Made by a program: the position numbers and the translations under genes. A stretch of 64,000 bases of DNA from Oscillospiraceae bacterium (GTDB lineage: Bacteria > Bacillota > Clostridia > Oscillospirales > Oscillospiraceae). The notes beneath the pieces are model-generated. The model ran no database searches and was not told where the DNA came from. It was given only the letters and a program-made list of their open reading frames with translations. Each line of letters starts with the position of its first letter. The first letter of the stretch is position 1. The stretch lies in assembly GCA_017436955.1 (NCBI GenBank), contig JAFSCD010000006.1:49895-113894 (forward strand), in the 5' to 3' direction. Shown in pieces: positions 58,863 through 64,000 of this stretch.

Positions 58863-60059
58863 TTAAGCCTCCAGGTTGATGCCGGTCTCCTTGTCGAAAA
58901 CGTGGCAGACAGAGCCGGGGAAGGTGAACTTGATCTGGGCACCCATGGTCAGTGCGGAGATCTCAGCACCGGTCATGTTCATGGTGGACAGGATCAGAAC
59001 GACGTCCTTACCCAGAGCGGTAGCGTGCAGGTGGATGGAGGAGCCCATCAGCTCGTGCACGTCGACGGAAGCATCAATGCCCTCGCCTTCTGCCAGGGAA
59101 ACGTGCTCGGGACGAACACCCATGGTAACGGGGCCTTCCTCCACGTTGTTGGCAGCCAGTCGCTCCTGCTTGTCATCAGACAGAACAATGGTGGTGCCGC
59201 CAACGGAAACAGCATACTTGCCGTCAACCTTAACCAGGTCAGCATCCAGGAAGTTCATCTGGGGAGCGCCGATGAAGCCGGCAACGAACAGGTTGTAAGG
59301 ATGGTTAAAGACTTCCTGAGGAGTGCCGATCTGCTGGATGAAGCCGTCCTTCATAATGACGATACGGTCGCCCAGAGTCATAGCCTCAGTCTGGTCGTGG
59401 GTAACATAGATAAAGGTGGTGTCAATGCGCTCGCGCAGCTTGATGATCTCAGCACGCATCTGGTTACGCAGCTTGGCGTCCAGGTTGGACAGGGGCTCGT
59501 CCATCAGCATGACCTTGGGGTCACGGACGATCGCACGGCCGATCGCAACACGCTGGCGCTGACCGCCGGACAGAGCCTTGGGCTTACGGTTCAGATACTC
59601 GGTAATGTCCAGGATAGCGGCTGCCTGATGCACCTTTGCCTCGATTTCCTTCTTGGGCATGTGGCGCAGCTTCAGAGCGAAAGCCATGTTGTCATAAACG
59701 GTCATGTGGGGGTACAGAGCGTAGTTCTGGAAGACCATCGCGGTATCGCGGTCCTTGGGTGCAACGTCGTTGACCAGACGGTCACCGATGTACAGCTCGC
59801 CTTCGGAAATCTCTTCCAGACCTGCGATCATACGCAGAGTTGTGGACTTGCCACAGCCGGAGGGACCGACAAGAACGATGAATTCCTTGTCAGCGATCTC
59901 GAGATTGAACTCCTGCACAGCCACGACGCCCTTGTCGGTGATCTGCAGGTTTACCTTCTTCTCGGGTTCCGGAGCGCCCTTTTTCTTTTTCTTGGGCTTC
60001 ATCTCGTCGCCGTTGAAGGGGTAGATCTTCTTGATGTTTTTCAGGGTTACAGTTGCCAT
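58863..60059 (-). CDS. Sugar ABC transporter ATP-binding protein (UgpC/MsmK type)
   Basis: A 398-residue ATPase that energises carbohydrate importers. Walker A is VGPSGCGKSTT near 67-77, the Q-loop MVFQNYALYP near 118, the signature ALSGGQRQRVAIG near 168 and Walker B VMLMDEPLSNLD near 187. The C-terminal regulatory OB domains are present. Between the first strand and GVVAVQEFNLEI lies an extra Lys-rich insert of about 27 residues (residues 15-43, with KPKKKKKGAPEPEKK). No permease genes adjoin, so it probably serves several importers. Its own ribosome-binding site (TCGGAAA) is weak, and a short ORF with a strong one ends 12 bases upstream. Confidence 0.92.
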   Translation of the reverse strand: MATVTLKNIKKIYPFNGDEMKPKKKKKGAPEPEKKVNLQITDKGVVAVQEFNLEIADKEFIVLVGPSGCGKSTTLRMIAGLEEISEGELYIGDRLVNDVAPKDRDTAMVFQNYALYPHMTVYDNMAFALKLRHMPKKEIEAKVHQAAAILDITEYLNRKPKALSGGQRQRVAIGRAIVRDPKVMLMDEPLSNLDAKLRNQMRAEIIKLRERIDTTFIYVTHDQTEAMTLGDRIVIMKDGFIQQIGTPQEVFNHPYNLFVAGFIGAPQMNFLDADLVKVDGKYAVSVGGTTIVLSDDKQERLAANNVEEGPVTMGVRPEHVSLAEGEGIDASVDVHELMGSSIHLHATALGKDVVLILSTMNMTGAEISALTMGAQIKFTFPGSVCHVFDKETGINLEA

Positions 60060-60071
60060 AGTTTTCCGACT

Positions 60072-60170
60072 CTAAATGCACCGGGCTTTCCGCGTACATT
60101 CTCGCGTTCCGGACAGTAAAATTCCGGAAGCATTACGACAGGTCTCCACACTGCCGCACCGTGAGTCCAA
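60072..60170 (-). CDS. Possible 32-residue leader ORF before the UgpC-type gene
   Basis: From TTG at 60170 a frame of 32 codons (begins with DSRCGSVETC after the start, ends RKARCI) stops 12 bases before the ATPase ATG. A strong AAAGGAGG at 60188-60181 lies ten bases before the TTG. The peptide resembles nothing known. It may serve for translational coupling, or the strong ribosome-binding site may be fortuitous. Confidence 0.35.
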   Translation of the reverse strand: MDSRCGSVETCRNASGILLSGTRECTRKARCI

Positions 60171-60246
60171 CGGTTGTTATCCTCCTTTATTTTAGTGAAC
60201 CATACCTATTTTTTGTGGAGTAGGCATAATCCACCTGGATACTAGA

Positions 60247-60275
60247 ATAATACCATATTTTGCAACTTCTTGCAA
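60247..60275 (-). promoter_or_regulatory. Promoter of the UgpC-type ATPase gene
   Basis: TTGCAA, a 17-base spacer and TATTAT on the minus strand. It gives a leader of about 180 bases, unusually long for this window. Confidence 0.7.
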
Positions 60276-60323
60276 CCGTGGTTTTGCACAGTTTTCCTAT
60301 TGCGTTTTTGTTGATTTCGCTAG

Positions 60324-61604
60324 TTATTGCAGGGTGTAGCCGTCATCCGCCGCCACCAGCGTGGTGCCGTAATATTCCGCCATTGTCTTTTCCAGATCCA
60401 GTACATCCTGCACGCCCGCGGTCTCATAGCAGGAGTGCATCGCCAGCTGGGGCAGACCGATATCTGCCGTAGGCACGCTGACCTGGGAAAGAGAGATGTT
60501 ACCCAGAGTAGAGCCGCCGGGAAGATCCGCCCGGTTGCAGTAGGTCTGCACGGCAACGCCGGCATTTTGGCACACCTTGCGCAGCACAGCGGCAGTGATC
60601 CCGTCGGTGGTATAGCGCTGGTTCGCGTTGAATTTCAGTACCACGCCGCCGTTCAGCACCGGGGCATTGCCGGCATCGGCGAACTCCGGATGGTTGGGAT
60701 GGATGGCGTGACCGTTGTCGGCGCTGATCATAAAGGAATTGGCAAGCAGCGTCTGCTCATCCAGCGCTCTTGCGGCGCAGATGCGCTTGAGGGTGCTTTC
60801 CAGCAGCCGGGAAGCGGCACCCTGCACGGAAGCAGAGCCAACCTCCTCGCTGTCGAACACGCACAGTACCGGAATACTCTTGCTGTCACGGGCGTTCAGG
60901 AAGCCCTGGGTGCAGCACCAGGCACAGGCCAGGTCATCCAGGGCGGCAGCGGAGATGTACTCCTTGTCCAAGCCCCAGTTTGTCGCCTTCTGGCGGATAT
61001 ACAGATACAGATCGTGACCCAGGATCTTACCGCCGGCAGCCTTCTCCAGCAGTTGATCCAGCTTGCCTTTGGCGTTCTTGCCGCCTGCCAGCGGCAGGGT
61101 ATCCACGGCAGGATTCCACTTGTAGCCCTCATTGGCAGTGCGGTTCATATGGATCGCCACGTTGGGGATCAGCAGCAGATCCCGGTCAATATCCACCAGC
61201 TTGCTGCGCACGCCGTTTTCCGTCTCCACCACTACCCTGCCGGCCACCGACAGCGGACGGTCCAGCCAGGTGGACATCAGCATTCCGCCGTATTTTTCCG
61301 TAGCCAGGCGGGTGTACGTGCCGCAAAGCTCTGCGTTTTCCTTGATCTTGAAGGTGGGGCGGTCAGCGTGGCTGGCGCTCATCACAAAGCCCTTGATCTC
61401 ACCCTGGGGGATCCGGAAGGCGATCACCGCCGTGCCGCCCCGGGTCAGATAATACTTGCCACTGGGAGTCAGTGTCCAGCTTTCGCCCTCCGCAAGCTGC
61501 GTATAGCCGGCATCAGTCAGCAGCTTCGTCAAATTCTGCACAGCATGATACACGCTGTGGGACGCATCCAAAAAGGACATAAACGCCTTGGTCTTTTTAT
61601 CCAT
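60324..61604 (-). CDS. M18 family aminopeptidase
   Basis: A 426-residue dinuclear-zinc aminopeptidase of the aspartyl-aminopeptidase type. Metal ligands are SASHADRPTF near 78-87, AALDDLACAW near 223, the Glu pair in FDSEEVGSASVQG near 257, ISADNGHAIHPN near 300 and AMHSCYE near 400. It trims acidic or other N-terminal residues from peptides in the cytosol. ATG 61604 has AAGGAGG upstream; an ATG six codons earlier overlaps it. Confidence 0.93.
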   Translation of the reverse strand: MDKKTKAFMSFLDASHSVYHAVQNLTKLLTDAGYTQLAEGESWTLTPSGKYYLTRGGTAVIAFRIPQGEIKGFVMSASHADRPTFKIKENAELCGTYTRLATEKYGGMLMSTWLDRPLSVAGRVVVETENGVRSKLVDIDRDLLLIPNVAIHMNRTANEGYKWNPAVDTLPLAGGKNAKGKLDQLLEKAAGGKILGHDLYLYIRQKATNWGLDKEYISAAALDDLACAWCCTQGFLNARDSKSIPVLCVFDSEEVGSASVQGAASRLLESTLKRICAARALDEQTLLANSFMISADNGHAIHPNHPEFADAGNAPVLNGGVVLKFNANQRYTTDGITAAVLRKVCQNAGVAVQTYCNRADLPGGSTLGNISLSQVSVPTADIGLPQLAMHSCYETAGVQDVLDLEKTMAEYYGTTLVAADDGYTLQ

Positions 61605-61634
61605 TTTCGTTCCTCCTTGCATTTCTCTTTTCTT

Positions 61635-61663
61635 ATTTTACATCACCCGGGGCATTCCGTCAA
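61635..61663 (-). promoter_or_regulatory. Promoter of the M18 aminopeptidase gene
   Basis: TTGACG, a 17-base spacer and TAAAAT on the minus strand. Confidence 0.75.
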
Positions 61664-61690
61664 CCGGGTGGGACCGCCGTTTTGAAATTA

Positions 61691-61736
61691 TGTCATTTTA
61701 TGTCTAAATGTTCTGCAATTATGTCGAAATGTCGAA
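61691..61736 (+). promoter_or_regulatory. Cluster of 0A-boxes upstream of spo0A
   Basis: Two consensus TGTCGAA boxes (61722-61728, 61730-61736) and two partial ones (TGTCATT 61691-61697, TGTCTAA 61701-61707) lie in one orientation, 40 bases or more upstream of the spo0A promoter. They are also close to the aminopeptidase promoter. Confidence 0.7.
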
Positions 61737-61775
61737 ATATGGCACTTTTAGGCGAGCGATTGTTCTCGTTTTTCC

Positions 61776-61804
61776 TTGCAAAAACGAGCGCATTATGCTA
61801 AATT
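61776..61804 (+). promoter_or_regulatory. Promoter of spo0A
   Basis: TTGCAA, a 17-base spacer and TAAATT; a short GC-rich hairpin (61817-61835) follows in the leader. No clear sigma-H promoter was recognised. Confidence 0.55.
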
Positions 61805-61875
61805 ATATTTGTCGCACCGCAGCAGACTGCTGCGGTATTCCGGGGAATATTTTGCATTTAACAGGAGAGGAAGTT

Positions 61876-62655
61876 ATGGATCATTTGAAAACTGTATTGA
61901 TTGCGGACGCAGCGGAAGAATTCTGCGCCAGCCTTTGCGCGGCGCTGAAGCAGGCAGGAGGATTTCAGGTAGTGGGAACGGCTGCTGACGGGGAGCAGGC
62001 CATTGCGAAAATTCAGCAGCTCAAGCCGGATGTGCTGGTGCTGGACCTGATGCTGGCAAAGAAGGACGGCATCAGCGTGCTCAAGGCAATCGCCGGTATG
62101 GACAAGAAGCCGGTCACTTTGGCTACATCCCGGTTTATCACCGATTATGTTGCCAGTACAGCGGCAAATCTGGGCGCCAGATATTTGATGCTGAAGCCCT
62201 GCGATATGAGCGCGCTTGTGGAGCGGCTGGAGGAGATCCGCGGTGGGGAGAACCTGCGGATGGCACCGACCCATTCCGGCGACAAGCGCAACATTGAGTC
62301 TATGGTTACCGGCATCATCCACGAGATCGGTGTGCCGGCACACATCAAGGGCTACCAGTATCTGCGTGAGGCGATCATTATTGCCGTGGGTGATATGGAC
62401 GTGATCAACGCCATCACCAAGGTGCTGTATCCCCAGGTGGCAAAGACCTTCCAGACTACACCCAGCCGTGTGGAGCGCGCCATTCGCCACGCCATCGAGG
62501 TGGCTTGGGACAGAGGCGATCTGGATACCCTGCAGCGCTTCTTCGGTTACACGGTCAGCAATACAAAGGGCAAGCCTACCAATTCCGAATTCATTGCCCT
62601 GATCGCCGACAAGCTGCAGCTGCAGCTCAAAGCCGAACAGGTGGCAAATTACTAA
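61876..62655 (+). CDS. spo0A: Sporulation master response regulator Spo0A
   Basis: A 259-residue two-domain regulator that controls entry into sporulation. The receiver domain (1-125) has the phospho-acceptor Asp in [14 protein letters not shown] near 56, a Thr/Ser in LATSRF near 85 and Lys in YLMLKPCD near 107. The acid pocket reads IADAAEEF, so the second usual Asp is Ala. The C-terminal DNA-binding domain is complete, with [20 protein letters not shown] (in part) near 148-167 and the recognition helix [17 protein letters not shown] near 200-216. ATG 61876 follows AGGAGAGGAAG. It stands alone, not beside spoIVB. Confidence 0.96.
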   Translation: MDHLKTVLIADAAEEFCASLCAALKQAGGFQVVGTAADGEQAIAKIQQLKPDVLVLDLMLAKKDGISVLKAIAGMDKKPVTLATSRFITDYVASTAANLGARYLMLKPCDMSALVERLEEIRGGENLRMAPTHSGDKRNIESMVTGIIHEIGVPAHIKGYQYLREAIIIAVGDMDVINAITKVLYPQVAKTFQTTPSRVERAIRHAIEVAWDRGDLDTLQRFFGYTVSNTKGKPTNSEFIALIADKLQLQLKAEQVANY

Positions 62656-63033
62656 AAATTCAACAATCTGAATACGGTTGGAATGATAGATAGGGCGGAT
62701 GTGCGCATCCGCCCTTACGATAATCTTTCGGCGCGGACGCAACCTTGGCCCCATCTGTGAGGGCAGATTTCCCCGTTAGCGGGGAAAATGTCTGCGAAGC
62801 AGACAAAAGGGGCGCGGGCCCGGCAGGGCTGACGTGGCGAATGCCACGACTGGGGGGGGAGTGTCCTTCACAATTACGACACTCCCTCCGTCCTTTGCTT
62901 CGCAAAATCCACCTCCCCCAAAGGAGGAGGCAAGAGTGCGTACCGTAGGTGTCATCCTGAGCAAGCGAAGCGCGTCGAAGGATCTTCGCACTTATTACCT
63001 GCACAGCAGCCTTTCCGGTTTCGCAAATCCCTA
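62656..63033. repeat. Non-coding block of mixed intergenic repeats
   Basis: It holds a variant of the dispersed palindrome (TAGGGCGGATG...CATCCGCCC, 62691-62716), the palindromes TTTCCCCGTTAGCGGGGAAA near 62769 and GTCTGCGAAGCAGAC near 62790, a longer inverted repeat GGGGGAGTGTC/GACACTCCC near 62856-62887, and TCATCCTGAGCAAGCGAAGC near 62953, a kind of sequence common between genes of gut Firmicutes. No gene is supported. Confidence 0.7.
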
Positions 63034-63063
63034 TTGCATTTTCCGCTTTTCTGATGGTATAAT
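63034..63063 (+). promoter_or_regulatory. Promoter of the thioesterase gene
   Basis: TTGCAT, an 18-base spacer and TATAAT, about 33 bases before the start. Confidence 0.7.
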
Positions 63064-63095
63064 AAGCAAAAGATCAGAAAATGAGGTATATGCGT

Positions 63096-63575
63096 ATGCT
63101 TACGAAAACTGTGGATGACTCCCGTGTGGAAACCGTCCGTGTGGTGCGCCCCAATCACCTAAACGGCGCCAACCGTCTGTTCGGCGGTATTTTGATGCAA
63201 TGGATCGACGAGGTGGCAGGTATCGTTGCCAAGCGGCACTGTATGACAAACGTCACCACCGCCGCTGTGGACAATCTCACCTTCCTGCACGGCGCTTACC
63301 AAAACGATATGGTGGTCATCAAGGGCAAGATCACCTGGGTCGGCTCTACCTCTATGGAGGTCTGCGTGGATACTTATGTGGAAAATGTCAACAAGCAGCG
63401 CCAATGGATCAACAACGCCCATTTCATTATGGTCGCGCTGGACGAAAATGACCGCCCGGTGAAAGTCCCCCGCTTGAATCTGCAAACCGAGGAGGAGCAT
63501 CTGGCCTGGGCAAACGCCGAGGAACGCCGTCGTCTGCGGGATCAGCGCAGAAAAAGCAGTCCTTCCGGTATTTGA
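63096..63575 (+). CDS. Hotdog-fold acyl-CoA thioesterase (YciA/BACH-like)
   Basis: A 159-residue single-hotdog thioesterase. It shows RPNHLNGANRLFGGILMQWIDEVAGI (in parts) near 17-42, where the Asn/Gly and Asp of the catalytic loop and helix lie, followed by AVDNLTFLHGAYQND near 60 and the beta-strand GSTSMEVCVDTYVEN near 85. It hydrolyses acyl-CoA to free acid and CoA. ATG 63096 has GAGG nine bases upstream; an ATG five codons earlier is possible. The C-terminus is charged (EERRRLRDQRRKS). Confidence 0.87.
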   Translation: MLTKTVDDSRVETVRVVRPNHLNGANRLFGGILMQWIDEVAGIVAKRHCMTNVTTAAVDNLTFLHGAYQNDMVVIKGKITWVGSTSMEVCVDTYVENVNKQRQWINNAHFIMVALDENDRPVKVPRLNLQTEEEHLAWANAEERRRLRDQRRKSSPSGI

Positions 63576-63580
63576 ATAAA

Positions 63581-63623
63581 AAAGGAATCCCTCTGTGGCG
63601 CTTGCCACAGAGGGATTTTTTTA
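63581..63623. terminator. Bidirectional intrinsic terminator
   Basis: A 13-bp stem ATCCCTCTGTGGC/GCCACAGAGGGAT with A and T runs, between convergent genes. Confidence 0.9.
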
Positions 63624-63633
63624 TTGGGGAAAA

Positions 63634-64000
63634 TCAACCGTTCTTTGCCAGAACGCTTTCGTACATTGCGATCATGGCTTCGAACACTGCTCTTTCTTCT
63701 GCGGACAGGCTGGTGTCGTCGGAGAATTCATGCATCTCCGCCAGCAGATTCCAGCAAGTTACGGTGCTGGGATAGTGATACTCGCCGTCAACTACGATGT
63801 AAGGCAGGCAGTACAGCTCCGTATCCAGATCCGTGGTGTAAATCTCGTGATCGTAGATTGCGGTGATGCCGCCGGCATTGATCACAGCGTTGCCGTTCAG
63901 CTTGCTGTAAACCAGAGCGCCGGTCTCGGCCTTCATCTGTGCGGGTGTCATAGTGCCGCCGTACTTGCCGGTCTTATCGTGGAAGAAGATCAGGCCGTAG
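63634..64000 (-). CDS. C-terminal fragment of an unidentified protein
   Basis: The last 121 codons of a minus-strand gene that stays open to the window edge (starting here YGLIFFHDKTGKYGG). The part seen is Tyr- and Glu-rich with a helical end (SAEERAVFEAMIAMYES). An ATG at 63951 exists, but the frame continues upstream without a stop, so it is probably internal. No domain is recognised. Confidence 0.65.
   Translation of the reverse strand, partial: YGLIFFHDKTGKYGGTMTPAQMKAETGALVYSKLNGNAVINAGGITAIYDHEIYTTDLDTELYCLPYIVVDGEYHYPSTVTCWNLLAEMHEFSDDTSLSAEERAVFEAMIAMYESVLAKNG

Noticed and set aside
62656-63033. Several short frames in the repeat block after spo0A
   Set aside because: They are built of repeat sequence, lack ribosome-binding sites and encode nothing recognisable.

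Overview
The window looks like chromosome from an anaerobic, spore-forming member of the Clostridia, most likely a gut Oscillospirales/Ruminococcaceae-type bacterium. The signs are a full-length Spo0A, two T-box leaders, an L27 protein with the Firmicutes N-terminal extension next to its Prp protease, PPi-dependent phosphofructokinase, indolepyruvate:ferredoxin oxidoreductase, and near-consensus sigma-A promoters and hairpin-plus-U-run terminators almost everywhere. Most genes are visibly G+C rich. A few islands are A+T richer and look acquired: 1-1604, 22545-23762, 37230-38161 and 42673-43158. The species cannot be named from this sequence alone.

Layout. 1-1662: a minus-strand unit with a consensus promoter, a 32-codon leader ORF, an intrinsic terminator, a methyltransferase, a GNAT acetyltransferase and the start of a third gene. 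1667-4450: HAD phosphatase, ksgA and a G5/3D cell-wall protein. 4795-9598: T-box(Thr)-thrS, 2H phosphoesterase, DUF218 protein, M42 peptidase and BFD-like protein. 9880-15431: tRNA-Leu, Ca2+-type P-ATPase, YwaF-like membrane protein and a double-domain class II aldolase. 15603-22482: a secreted Cthe_2159-like protein, then a two-subunit aconitase X plus old-yellow-enzyme reductase unit facing a DUF362 gene. 22545-28162: orphan SAP-domain protein, serC-serA, small Cys-rich protein and GH20 hexosaminidase. 28271-37082: a seven-gene minus-strand operon (two CoA ligases, Na+/solute symporter, IorA, IorB, ACT protein, aminotransferase) behind a T-box whose specifier reads as Phe. 37230-38440: low-GC membrane/zinc-ribbon protein, divergent XRE regulator, tRNA-derived repeats and tRNA-Val. 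38560-42229: rplU-prp-rpmA, obgE and an AraC regulator. 42270-49511: MazG-like protein, unknown protein, tRNA-Gly, lipoprotein, asnS and a YmdB / SbcD-like / YhaN-like unit. 49697-60059: prfC, PPi-PFK, class II FBP aldolase, glgP-malQ and an UgpC/MsmK-type ATPase. 60324-64000: M18 aminopeptidase, spo0A, a hotdog thioesterase and the C-terminus of an unknown protein.

How the genes fit together. Glycogen/maltodextrin breakdown (malQ, glgP), a sugar-importer ATPase, PPi-PFK and FBP aldolase make a glycolytic block. serC and serA give serine synthesis. Translation and ribosome maturation genes are numerous (thrS, asnS, prfC, ksgA, rplU, rpmA, prp, obgE). The aryl-pyruvate operon fits reductive salvage of phenylacetate-type acids into phenylalanine, because the T-box would switch it on when tRNA-Phe is uncharged.

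The two most interesting signals are the leader-peptide attenuator at 1431-1662, which has the mutually exclusive pairings of an inducible resistance operon, and the Phe-type T-box before the indolepyruvate oxidoreductase operon. No CRISPR array, prophage, transposase or rRNA gene was seen.
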